Shown: positions 1 to 7,095 of the stretch, in pieces
How positions within the stretch are numbered: the first letter of the stretch is position 1
Layout of the letters: each line of letters opens with the position of its first letter
NCBI GenBank assembly: GCA_017547065.1
Contig: JAFYRC010000162.1
Span: 1 to 7,920 of the forward strand
Direction: 5' to 3'
DNA: 7,920 bases
Source of the DNA: Tidjanibacter sp.
GTDB taxonomy: Bacteria > Bacteroidota > Bacteroidia > Bacteroidales > Rikenellaceae
The notes under the pieces: model-generated
The model's database searches: none
What the model saw: only the letters and a program-made list of their open reading frames with translations
Told to the model about the DNA's origin: nothing
Position numbers and translations under genes: made by a program

Positions 1-3
1 CGG

Positions 4-198
4 TCAAGCCCGGCGGGAGCCGCGGTTGCCGGTCAGAATGCCCCGTTTGGAACTTTTGATGAAATCCAGAAATTCAATCACTTCCGGAATTTGCGGGACT
101 TCTGATTCCGCCTTCTCTATTGCATTCTTCATACTCAGATTATGCCGGAAGAAAATATCATATAAATCTTTGACCGCACGAATGGTATCACTTTCCGT
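4..198 (-). CDS. lpxA: C-terminal fragment of LpxA (UDP-N-acetylglucosamine acyltransferase)
   Basis: LpxA transfers a 3-hydroxyacyl chain from acyl carrier protein to UDP-GlcNAc, the first step of lipid A synthesis in the cytoplasm. The minus frame ending at the TGA at 6-4 encodes about 64 residues that read like the C-terminal helical domain of LpxA. They contain the run TIRAVKDLYDIFF, then a PEV-type helix, then FIKSSKRGIL, which lines up in order and spacing with E. coli LpxA (AITAIRNAYKLIY, then YPEVKAF, then STRGLI). The left-handed hexapeptide-repeat catalytic domain (roughly 190 residues) and the RRGF segment normally just before this region are missing. To the right of about position 199 the frame stays open, but only as the antisense of the PL6 gene. 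So the fragment is cut at its 5' side by the junction. The family call is from memory of the motif pattern; no search was possible. Confidence 0.72.
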   Translation of the reverse strand, partial: TESDTIRAVKDLYDIFFRHNLSMKNAIEKAESEVPQIPEVIEFLDFIKSSKRGILTGNRGSRRA

Positions 199-199
199 A
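181..199. other. Junction between lpxA and PL6 sequences
   Basis: Two unrelated genes, both missing their 5' ends, meet here head-to-head. On the minus strand the LpxA-like reading (TESDTI) extends to about 198. On the plus strand a beta-helix-like reading (GITFRNNKVD) begins at about 184 and continues in frame into the PL6 C-terminal domain. The two homologies overlap over about 15 bases, which would be the shared microhomology at which they were joined. This pattern fits an assembly or metagenomic binning chimera, or a real inversion or deletion by short-homology recombination. The sequence alone cannot separate these. No transposase, terminal repeat or tRNA is present at the site. Confidence 0.6.
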
Positions 200-1176
200 A
201 CAACAAGGTTGATTTGGGCCGTAGGGTTGACACGAAGGGCTTTGTGAATGGCAAGGTGAATATGCCCGAGATCGACGTGGAGAAGATGCGTGAGGGTAGG
301 GGTGCCGGCTGGTACTCTGTACCACAGAATGATGCACTTGCAGAGGACCGCACTGTGGAAGTAACCTCGGCCGAGGAACTTGAAATGGCTGTGAAAGATG
401 CCCAGGAGGGCGATGTAATTGTGCTCGCAGAGGGTAAGTATCCGCTCAAAAAGAGCCTGAGTGTTGCCACTGCGCTCACTCTTCGTGCAGCAGAGGGCGT
501 GAGCGCAAACCCCGTGGTGAGCTTTGCAGGTAGCAAAAAGTCGAGCCTTGTGACCATTGTTGACGGTGGTAGCCTCAAAGTATACAACCTCGATTTTAGC
601 GGTAAGTTGGCCATTGGTACAGCAGGTGCCCGCCACGCCATCACCACCGCTGAGGGAATGATTAAGCCCTACCTCTTGGAGGTTAAGGGTTGTGCCTTCT
701 ATGATTTTGGCGAGAGCACCAACTTTGCCGTGCGAGGTGCACAAAATACCTTCTCAGACTGCATTGTGATAGAGGATTGCTACTTCCATGACATCTCCGG
801 CAACGCCATTGACTATGGTGCTGAGAGGGAGGATATCGGTCGCTACAACGCCGAAAACATCACCATTCGTGGTTGTGTGTTTGAAAACTTATTGGGCCTT
901 GGCGTGAACATCTACCGTGGTGGTAGCGACGAGAGTACGGGTGGCCCTTGTGTTGTGATTGACGACTGCGAGTTCCGCAACGTGTGCAACAGGGGTAGGG
1001 GCAGTGCACTGCGTGCCATTGGTGTGCAGGACCTCACTGTGACCGATTGTCGTTTTGTGGATAGTGGCCGAGGTGGCGCATCCATTCGTTTGGACGACAC
1101 CCCCTGGGAGAAGATTGTTGTGAAGGGATGTAAGCTAACCAACTCGGGACGCATCGTGGCAAACCGCACACTGTAA
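184..1176 (+). CDS. 5'-truncated PL6 alginate lyase (C-terminal beta-helix domain only)
   Basis: The frame from about 184 to the TAA at 1174-1176 encodes about 330 residues without a credible start codon; the TTG at 214 is only the first start-like codon. PL6 enzymes cleave alginate (some chondroitin) by beta-elimination in a right-handed parallel beta-helix. The segment starts with a linker ending in GRGAGWYS (residues about 39-46), resembling the interdomain linker of two-domain PL6 proteins. It continues with TSAEELEMAVKDAQEGDVIVL, the usual opening of such a helix domain. The helix proper carries repeated coils of the form xhxhxxCxF (Cys at about 170, 199, 231, 262, 289 and 316), plus GRYNAE and YRGGSDESTGGP, which are typical of the second domain. 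The N-terminal domain, which holds the catalytic Lys and Arg in this family, and the signal peptide are missing. It ends 30 bases before the PL17 gene, so it fits as the upstream member of the alginate operon. A different beta-helix protein is possible but less likely. Confidence 0.75.
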   Translation, partial: GITFRNNKVDLGRRVDTKGFVNGKVNMPEIDVEKMREGRGAGWYSVPQNDALAEDRTVEVTSAEELEMAVKDAQEGDVIVLAEGKYPLKKSLSVATALTLRAAEGVSANPVVSFAGSKKSSLVTIVDGGSLKVYNLDFSGKLAIGTAGARHAITTAEGMIKPYLLEVKGCAFYDFGESTNFAVRGAQNTFSDCIVIEDCYFHDISGNAIDYGAEREDIGRYNAENITIRGCVFENLLGLGVNIYRGGSDESTGGPCVVIDDCEFRNVCNRGRGSALRAIGVQDLTVTDCRFVDSGRGGASIRLDDTPWEKIVVKGCKLTNSGRIVANRTL

Positions 1177-1206
1177 GATAGAGAGATTAACCTGAATAAA
1201 AGATAG

Positions 1207-3399
1207 ATGATGAAAAAACTGATAGGAACGCTGGCAGCCCTTGCGCTGACCGCTTTGGCCTTTGGTCAGAAACAACACCCTTGTTTGTTGCTCACTCCTG
1301 AAGGAGTGGCCGAGATGCGTGCAGCTCTTGGTACTAATGCCGACTTTGACGCCTCGGTAGCCGAGGTGTTTGCCGAGGCCGATCGTGCACTCAATGAGGA
1401 GATTGTGGTCCCCGTGCCCCAGGATGGTGGCGGTGGCTACACCCACGAGAAACACAAAGACAATTACTATGTGATGTACTACTGCGGTATCGCGTGGCAG
1501 CTCACCGGCAAGGAGGTCTATGCGCAGAAGGTGGTCGACATTTTGGATGCCTACGCCGAACTCTACCCCTCGCTGGGCTTTCACCCCGTAACCTTGTCGA
1601 AAACCCCTGGTAGGATATTCTGGCAGACTCTCAACGAGTGTGTATGGTTGGTCCACACCTCCATCGCCTACGACTGTGTGTATGACTACATCGCACCCGA
1701 GAAGCGCGAGAAGTTGGAGCGTGAGTTCTTCCGCCCCTATGCCGACTTTGTAATGGATGGCACCAAGGAGAATCCTGCAAATAACCGTACCTTCAACCTG
1801 ATGCACAACCACGGCACCTGGGCAACCGCTGCTGTGGGTATGATTGGTATGGTTATGGGCGATGATGACTATGTGGATAAGGCCCTCTATGGTTCCGACA
1901 AGACGGGTACGAATGGTGGTTTCATCATGCAGTTGGATAACCTCCTCTCGCCCGATGGCTACTACACCGAGGGTGCATACTATCTCCGTTATGCCATTTG
2001 GCCCATGATGCTCTTTGCGCAGTGTATCGACAACAACCTCCCCGAGGTGAAGATCTTTGGCTATCGTGATGCTATTCTCTCGAAGGCTGTTGGCGCGCTC
2101 ACACAGCTCAACTACAATGGCGTGTTTATGAAATTCAACGACGCGCTGACCAAACAGCTCGACTGCCAGGAGTTGATCTTCGCTGTGGATATTGCCTACA
2201 ACGCCTACGGTAACCCCATGTTGCTTGATGTGGCACAAACCTATCAGAAGAAGTTCATCCCCTGCGATGCTGGCTATGCTGTTGCTCGTGATATTGCAGC
2301 AGGTAAGTCAGAGCCTATCAAATATACAAGCAAGATGTATGGCGACGGTGCCGATGGCAAGCAGGGTGGTATTGGAGTTATTCGCTCCACTCGCCCCGAT
2401 GTAAACAGCGCACTCACGCTCAAAGCAACCTCCCACGGCCTTTCGCACGGTCACTACGACAAGCTCGTTATCTCCTACTATGATAACGACAATGTTGTGT
2501 TGCCCGACTATGGCGCATCGAGGTTCCTCAATATCGAAGCTAAATATAAGGGTCACTACACCCGTGAGAACAAGACATTTGCAATGCAGACCATCGCTCA
2601 CAATACTGTGGCAGTGGATGGTAAGTCGCATTTCAATGGCAATTATAAGGTGTCGTCCGAGCACCACTCCGACATCTACTACTTCGAGGCAGGTGACAAG
2701 GCCAGCATCATTTCGGCCAAGGAGAATGCTGCTGCCGAGGGCGTGAAGATGCACCGCACGGTGATCTACGACGACGTTGAGTGGTTGCAGTACCCCATGA
2801 TTTTGGACGTGTTCCGCTTGGAGAGCGACAAAGAACACATCTACGACCTTCCTTTCTACTACAACGGTCATATGGTGAGCCTTAATTTCCCCTACACCAA
2901 GGCACTGACTTCGATGTCAACACTTGGCGTGGCTAACGGCTATCAGTACCTCTGGGTGGAGGCCGAGGGCCGCAACGAGCAGAGTGCAACAACTTGCTTT
3001 ACCTTCTTGCAGGCCGATAGGTTTTATAGCATCTCCACCGCTACCACTCCTGCTACGGAGATGAAGATGGTGCGCATCGGTGCTAACGACCCCGATTTCA
3101 ACCTGCGTCCCGATGGTGGTTACCTCTTGCGCCAGAAGGCCGCTAACCACACCTTTGTTTCGACTATCGAGAGCCATGGCGTGTATAATCTCCAGGTGGA
3201 GAAAACCGCTAATGCCAAGGCATCGGTTAAGGAGGTTGTAGTGTTGCTCGACAATGAGCAGTACACTATCGTGAGGGTTGATTTCGTGGGTGGCCAGAGC
3301 AGGACCTACTGCCTCTCGAACCTCACCACCGAGGGTGCGCACAAGGTGAAAGCAGAGGGTAAAACCTACAAGTGGAACGGTGCATGGGCTGTGATGTAA
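1207..3399 (+). CDS. PL17 oligo-alginate lyase (exo-acting, exported)
   Basis: This 730-residue protein matches the length and architecture of PL17 exolyases such as Alg17C, which release unsaturated monouronates from the ends of alginate oligomers. It has an N-terminal alpha/alpha-barrel (about residues 25-370) and a C-terminal beta-sandwich of the heparinase II/III type (about 380-730). Residues 1-20 (MMKK, then a hydrophobic run ending ALAFG before Gln21) form a signal peptide with no lipobox Cys, so a periplasmic site is likely. Asn201 and His202 (MHNHGTW) and Tyr258 (YYTEGAY) fall at the active-site positions of Alg17C as I recall them. The beta-sandwich provides His416 (SHGHYDKL), Asp434 (LPDYG) and His465 (IAHNTV), a Zn-site pattern, and Tyr451, each one residue beyond the Alg17C number. 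The start could be either of two adjacent ATGs (1207 or 1210). It lies 30 bases after the PL6 stop and 55 bases before the cupin gene. Confidence 0.93.
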   Translation: MMKKLIGTLAALALTALAFGQKQHPCLLLTPEGVAEMRAALGTNADFDASVAEVFAEADRALNEEIVVPVPQDGGGGYTHEKHKDNYYVMYYCGIAWQLTGKEVYAQKVVDILDAYAELYPSLGFHPVTLSKTPGRIFWQTLNECVWLVHTSIAYDCVYDYIAPEKREKLEREFFRPYADFVMDGTKENPANNRTFNLMHNHGTWATAAVGMIGMVMGDDDYVDKALYGSDKTGTNGGFIMQLDNLLSPDGYYTEGAYYLRYAIWPMMLFAQCIDNNLPEVKIFGYRDAILSKAVGALTQLNYNGVFMKFNDALTKQLDCQELIFAVDIAYNAYGNPMLLDVAQTYQKKFIPCDAGYAVARDIAAGKSEPIKYTSKMYGDGADGKQGGIGVIRSTRPDVNSALTLKATSHGLSHGHYDKLVISYYDNDNVVLPDYGASRFLNIEAKYKGHYTRENKTFAMQTIAHNTVAVDGKSHFNGNYKVSSEHHSDIYYFEAGDKASIISAKENAAAEGVKMHRTVIYDDVEWLQYPMILDVFRLESDKEHIYDLPFYYNGHMVSLNFPYTKALTSMSTLGVANGYQYLWVEAEGRNEQSATTCFTFLQADRFYSISTATTPATEMKMVRIGANDPDFNLRPDGGYLLRQKAANHTFVSTIESHGVYNLQVEKTANAKASVKEVVVLLDNEQYTIVRVDFVGGQSRTYCLSNLTTEGAHKVKAEGKTYKWNGAWAVM

Positions 3400-3454
3400 A
3401 GTGCAAACAAACAATAATATATCAAACATAACATTAATTAAAAGTTTAAGTACA

Positions 3455-3799
3455 ATGAAAACAAGAAGCGAAACTTTCCAGATCGAAAGTCAGATGGCTT
3501 GGGAGAATCCCGGCCCCGGTATCACTCGTCAGATTATGGGCTACGATGGTCAGCTGATGATTGTTAAAGTGAAATTTGAGAAGGGCGCAGTGGGCGCAAT
3601 GCACGAGCACTACCACTCGCAGGCTACCTATGTAGCAAGCGGTAAGTTTGAGCTTACCATTGGCGACAAGAAAGAGGTGTTGGTGGCTGGCGACGGCTAC
3701 TATGTTGCTCCCGATGAGCTCCACGGTTGCGTGTGCTTGGAGGAGGGTATCCTGATTGACACCTTCTCGCCTGTTAGGGCTGATTTCTTGAAAATCTAA
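3455..3799 (+). CDS. kdgF: KdgF-type cupin, unsaturated uronate linearising enzyme
   Basis: The protein has 114 residues with no signal peptide and forms a single small cupin barrel. KdgF converts the cyclic 4,5-unsaturated uronate released by alginate or pectin lyases to the linear keto form (DEH), a step that otherwise happens slowly by itself in the cytoplasm. Likely metal ligands are His50 and His52 in MHEHYHSQ, Gln56 and His90 in DELHG. The C-terminal run IDTFSPVRADFL contains Asp102, Phe104 and Arg108, the three residues I recall as functionally important in characterised KdgF. I chose the ATG at 3455 because it follows an A/T-rich leader and gives the usual family length; the earlier GTG at 3401 would add 18 unlikely residues. 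It sits between the lyase and the transporter, 21 bases before the latter, which supports the pathway role. A generic cupin of unknown role is the alternative. Confidence 0.87.
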   Translation: MKTRSETFQIESQMAWENPGPGITRQIMGYDGQLMIVKVKFEKGAVGAMHEHYHSQATYVASGKFELTIGDKKEVLVAGDGYYVAPDELHGCVCLEEGILIDTFSPVRADFLKI

Positions 3800-3820
3800 A
3801 CAACAAAGAAATAAAACACT

Positions 3821-5278
3821 ATGAAAGTAAAAGGTTTACGTTGGGTGGTGCTGTCGCTGATTGTGGTGGTAACCATCATCAACTACCTCGACCGAGGTAC
3901 ACTCAACTATATGTGGGTGGCCAACACCAAGGTGGAGGTGCCCGCAGGCGAGTGGTCGCACGTTGACTCCACCAATCTCTATTTGGTGCCCGTAGCAGAG
4001 GGCCTTCGCGAGTTGCAGGCTAACGATGTTACCGTTGCTGAGAATGGTACACTGACCTACATTGAGTATGGCGGTATTGCCAAAGACCTCGGCTTGGTGG
4101 ACACCACTGCTCCTCAGGAGGAACAGCAGAAGCAGGCCAAGAGTAGGCTGGCGGTAATCACCATGTTCTTTATGATTGCCTATGGTATCAGCCAGCTCTT
4201 CTCGGGTAAGGTATACGATAAGATTGGTACTCGCAAGGGTTTCACCCTTTCGGCCATCCTTTGGGGTGCAGCTGATGCATTGGCATCGCTCTCCTCGGGT
4301 CTCAAATCGCTCACCTTCTTCAGGGTTATGTTAGGTTTGGGAGAGGCCGGTCCCTGGCCCGGTACCACCAAGTCTAATGCCGAGTGGTTCCCCCAGAAGG
4401 AGCGTGCTTTGGCGCAGGGTATCTTTGGTGCAGCTGCTTCGGCAGGCTCCATTTTGGCTCCCATTATCATCCCCGTACTCTTTATTGCCTTTGGTTGGAA
4501 AGTAACCTTTGTGGTGGTTGGTTCGCTGGGTATTCTGTGGGTTGCGCCTTGGTTGATTATCAACAAGAAAGGTCCCAAAGAGCACCCCTGGATTACCGAG
4601 AAGGAGCAGAAATATATCATTGAGGGTCAGCCCGAGAATGTTGTGAGCAACACCAAGGGTAAATCCTACGGTCGCCTCTTCAAGGAGAAGAAGAACTATG
4701 CCGTTATCCTTGGTCGCTTCTTCCTTGACCCCATTTGGTGGATGTTCGTGACCTGGTTGCCCATCTACCTGATTGAGGTGTTTGGCTTGGATATCAAGCA
4801 AATTGCGATGTCGGCGTGGGTACCCTACGTGGGTGCAGCTGTTGGCTCAATCGCAGGTGGCTGGTTTAGTGGTTGGCTGATTAAGAAGGGTAAGAGCGTT
4901 AACTTCGCTCGCAAGTGCGCCATCTGTGTGGGTGGCTGCATGGTTATCCCCGGTATGATTTTGGCCGCTACGGCAAGCTCACCCATCATGGCTGTTGTGA
5001 TGATGGCTCTGATCTTGGGTGGCTACCAGTTTATGATGACCAACATCCAGACCGTGGCAAGTGACCTCCAAACTGGTAAGAGCGTTGGTACTTTGGCAGG
5101 TATCGGTGGCGCAGCAGCAGTGTGCGGTACACTGATTATGACCTGGCTCGTGCCCATCATCACCGCAGGCAGCAACTGGGTGCCCTTCTTCATCGTAGGT
5201 GCAGCCCTTGTACCCCTGTCGGTAGCTTCGATTTTCATCTTTGGTGGCAAAATTGAGCAGACCAAGGCTGCCGAGTAG
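3821..5278 (+). CDS. MFS transporter, hexuronate (ExuT/ACS-like) family
   Basis: This is a 485-residue integral inner-membrane protein of the major facilitator superfamily with about 12 hydrophobic segments. TM1 is about residues 7-24 (ending NYLDR), TM2 110-128, TM3 142-158, TM4 163-181, TM5 and TM6 196-247, then a hydrophilic central loop 248-292, and TM7-TM12 from 296 to 475. MFS motif A is present as GKVYDKIGTRKGF (129-141). FRVMLGLGEAGPWPGTTK (167-184) followed by NAEWFP is the signature of the anion:cation symporter group that includes hexuronate carriers. By context it should import unsaturated uronate or DEH made by the PL17 enzyme, probably with a cation. An unusual feature is a long periplasmic loop between TM1 and TM2 (about residues 33-108), much longer than in enterobacterial ExuT. 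The start ATG follows an A-rich leader. It is probably co-transcribed with the cupin; 67 bases separate it from the SDR gene. The exact substrate is inferred. Confidence 0.88.
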   Translation: MKVKGLRWVVLSLIVVVTIINYLDRGTLNYMWVANTKVEVPAGEWSHVDSTNLYLVPVAEGLRELQANDVTVAENGTLTYIEYGGIAKDLGLVDTTAPQEEQQKQAKSRLAVITMFFMIAYGISQLFSGKVYDKIGTRKGFTLSAILWGAADALASLSSGLKSLTFFRVMLGLGEAGPWPGTTKSNAEWFPQKERALAQGIFGAAASAGSILAPIIIPVLFIAFGWKVTFVVVGSLGILWVAPWLIINKKGPKEHPWITEKEQKYIIEGQPENVVSNTKGKSYGRLFKEKKNYAVILGRFFLDPIWWMFVTWLPIYLIEVFGLDIKQIAMSAWVPYVGAAVGSIAGGWFSGWLIKKGKSVNFARKCAICVGGCMVIPGMILAATASSPIMAVVMMALILGGYQFMMTNIQTVASDLQTGKSVGTLAGIGGAAAVCGTLIMTWLVPIITAGSNWVPFFIVGAALVPLSVASIFIFGGKIEQTKAAE

Positions 5279-5345
5279 GTTCGGACTAAAAAATACTTAA
5301 CAACATAACACACAAAAGTTTAACAACAAAACAAGCTAAAAACTT

Positions 5346-6098
5346 ATGAAACTTGAAGGAAAAGTTGCCATCGTTACTGGTGGCGCACGCGACTTGGGTC
5401 GTGCAGTGTCGGTGAAACTCGCAGCAGAGGGCGCAAAGGTATGTTTGAACTACTTTGACAACCCCGAGGATGCAGCAGAGACCGTGAAGATGATTGAGGC
5501 AGAGGGTGGCCAGGCTATCGCTGTTCAGGGCGATATGACCAAAGCTGCTGATGTTAAGAACCTCTTTGAGAAGGCTGTTGAGGCATTTGGTCCCGCAGTA
5601 CACGTTTTGGTTAACGTGGTTGGTGGTATCGTTGGCCGCAAGCTCATCGTTGAGCAGGACGAGGCTTGGTATGACTTCCTTATGGACGTGAATATGCGTA
5701 GCGTGTTCCTCTGCACTCGTGAGGTGGTGCCCTTGATGACCGAGGGTGGTTCGATTGTGAACTTCTCGTCGCAGGCTGCTCGCGATGGTGGTGGCCCCGG
5801 TGCTTCGATGTATGCTACCGCTAAGGCTGCTGTTATGTGCCACACCCGCTCGATGGCCAAGGAGCTTGGTCCCCAGGGCATCCGTGTGAACGCACTCGCT
5901 CCTGGTATGATCAACACTTCGTTCCACGATCGCTTCACCAAACCCGAGGCACGTGAGAACCTCCACAGGACTGCACCTCTTCGTCGTGAGGGTAATGCTA
6001 TGGAGATTGCCGACTTGGTATGCTTCTTGGCTTGCGAGGAGTCGTCCTACATCACCGGTGCTTCGATCGACATCAACGGTGGCGTACTCTTCTCGTAA
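5346..6098 (+). CDS. SDR-family oxidoreductase, probable DEH reductase
   Basis: The protein has 250 residues, a typical classical short-chain dehydrogenase with a single Rossmann fold, and is cytoplasmic. The nucleotide-binding motif is TGGARDLG (11-18). Asn116 (DVNMRS), Ser142 (NFSSQ), Tyr156 and Lys160 (YATAK) supply the catalytic tetrad. The region after Tyr156 (GIRVNALAPGMINT) and the end (ITGASIDINGG) are standard for the family. In alginate loci an SDR reduces the linear keto sugar DEH to 2-keto-3-deoxygluconate (KDG), and the position after lyase, cupin and transporter makes this the best guess. Arg15 and the absence of an acidic residue right at the end of strand beta2 (LNYFD) lean towards NADPH, but not decisively. 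Two oddities are present: the usual NNAG is NVVG (90-93), and the Ser-to-Tyr spacing is 14 rather than the usual 13. FabG-like or other sugar dehydrogenase activity cannot be excluded. The stop lies 4 bases before the next ATG. Confidence 0.85.
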   Translation: MKLEGKVAIVTGGARDLGRAVSVKLAAEGAKVCLNYFDNPEDAAETVKMIEAEGGQAIAVQGDMTKAADVKNLFEKAVEAFGPAVHVLVNVVGGIVGRKLIVEQDEAWYDFLMDVNMRSVFLCTREVVPLMTEGGSIVNFSSQAARDGGGPGASMYATAKAAVMCHTRSMAKELGPQGIRVNALAPGMINTSFHDRFTKPEARENLHRTAPLRREGNAMEIADLVCFLACEESSYITGASIDINGGVLFS

Positions 6099-6102
6099 TT
6101 AG

Positions 6103-7095
6103 ATGACTAGCCGTAGCAGACATACGATGATTACGCTGACACACCTATTGGTGGCAGTGGCTATGCTGGCTTGTACGGATGTCGAGTTTGAGATTCCAAC
6201 GCCTGTGCCCGGAGGGGGTAACTCCTCCGGCTCGGGTAGTGGAAATACTCAAAACGGCAACGGCGGAGGCAACACCCCTGTGGTGAGGCCCTTGACTATG
6301 GCCGAACGATACCCCGCAGCCACCGACGAGCCTTGCAGCCTTGTGCCCGATGGTAAGAGCGACACCTATGCCTATATGAATGCTCGTGGCTACTACCAGG
6401 AGTGTCCCGATAGCTCGGGAGTGCACGCCTACAACCACGTGAAGCATATCACCCAGGTGTGGGACGATTCGCTTGCCCGCTATGTCTACCGCTTCGACAT
6501 CCACATCGACATCGATGACGATAGGGGAAAACCTGAGATCACCGACCGTCAACGTAACGAGATTAAGACCTATGGTGTTTCGCCTGACAATATGGTGGCA
6601 TCCGAGGGTCAAACCCACACCTACACTTGGAAGTTCCAGATTCCCAATGGGTTTAAGGCGACCAATAAGTTCTGCCACCTCCACCAGTTGAAAGGCTATG
6701 GTGGTGACGACGTTGGCAACCCGCTGGTGACCCTTGTGGCTCGCTTGCGTAGTGGAAAACAGTATCTCGAACTTACTCACTATGGCTCCAACGGAGGCCC
6801 TTCCTCGGTGCTGAAAAGCACCTCACTGGACGACTTCGAGGGCGAGTGGGTGATGGTACGTGAGAAGGCAACCTATCTTCACAAAGGCCAGTATGAGATT
6901 GAGATTGTACGATTGAAGGACGACAAAGTCCTCTTGTACTACAAGACCCTCAATCTCGACCTTTGGCGTATAGGCGCGACAGCCATCCGTCCCAAGTGGG
7001 GCATCTATCGCTCCTTTGGCGAGGGTGGTAGTTTGAAGAGTCAGATGAGGGATGAGTCGTTACTCTTTACGGACTTCACTATCAAGGAAGAGTAA
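6103..7095 (+). CDS. Lipoprotein with jelly-roll polysaccharide-lyase-like domain, putative alginate lyase
   Basis: The protein has 330 residues. Residues 1-24 form a lipoprotein signal (basic N-region, hydrophobic core, VAMLAC with Cys24 as lipidation site), so it should be membrane-anchored, perhaps on the surface. A Gly/Ser/Asn/Pro-rich tether (about 31-62) precedes a single domain (about 65-328). That domain reads as a concanavalin-like beta-jelly roll. It has three segments placed like the three strand motifs of PL7-type lyases: DRQRNEIK (148-155, compare RSELR), HLHQLK (192-197, compare QIH) and RPKWGIYRS (296-304, compare YFKAGVYNQ). Arg151, Glu153, His194, Gln195, Lys298 and Tyr302 are candidate active-site residues. 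The exact family (PL7, PL13, PL14, PL18 or PL20-like) could not be settled. Position 4 bases after the SDR stop, in an alginate cluster, suggests alginate as substrate. An alternative ATG at 6127 would shorten the N-region by eight residues and still keep the lipobox. Confidence 0.72.
   Translation: MTSRSRHTMITLTHLLVAVAMLACTDVEFEIPTPVPGGGNSSGSGSGNTQNGNGGGNTPVVRPLTMAERYPAATDEPCSLVPDGKSDTYAYMNARGYYQECPDSSGVHAYNHVKHITQVWDDSLARYVYRFDIHIDIDDDRGKPEITDRQRNEIKTYGVSPDNMVASEGQTHTYTWKFQIPNGFKATNKFCHLHQLKGYGGDDVGNPLVTLVARLRSGKQYLELTHYGSNGGPSSVLKSTSLDDFEGEWVMVREKATYLHKGQYEIEIVRLKDDKVLLYYKTLNLDLWRIGATAIRPKWGIYRSFGEGGSLKSQMRDESLLFTDFTIKEE

Noticed and set aside
214..216. TTG as a start codon for the PL6 gene
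   Set aside because: The frame is open and PL6-like upstream to about 184, there is no leader or signal peptide after it, and the protein would begin inside the interdomain region.
207..230. Direct repeat GGTTGA (207-212 and 225-230) as an attachment or recombination site near the junction
   Set aside because: Six bases is expected by chance, the repeat lies inside the continuous PL6 frame, and no integrase or tRNA is present.
199..744. Rightward extension of the minus-strand frame that holds the LpxA fragment
   Set aside because: Beyond about 199 it is the exact antisense of the PL6 beta-helix, and its translation (His/Cys-rich, no hexapeptide repeats) does not look like LpxA.
1135..2238. 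Long minus-strand open frame (367 codons) opposite the PL17 gene
   Set aside because: It lies antisense to a protein with all catalytic residues intact. Long antisense frames are expected from this codon use, and no domain or leader is seen.
3401..3454. GTG at 3401 as the start of the cupin
   Set aside because: The added residues are Asn/Ile-rich translation of an A/T-rich leader; the ATG at 3455 gives the normal family length.
5279..5345. Promoter or terminator in the 67-base gap between transporter and SDR
   Set aside because: No TAnnTTTG match and no GC-rich inverted repeat followed by a T run was found; the gap is simply A-rich.
5286..5966. Minus-strand open frame of 226 codons opposite the SDR gene
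   Set aside because: It is antisense to a clear SDR, its composition (His/Cys/Leu-rich) is typical of a shadow frame, and no motif is recognisable.
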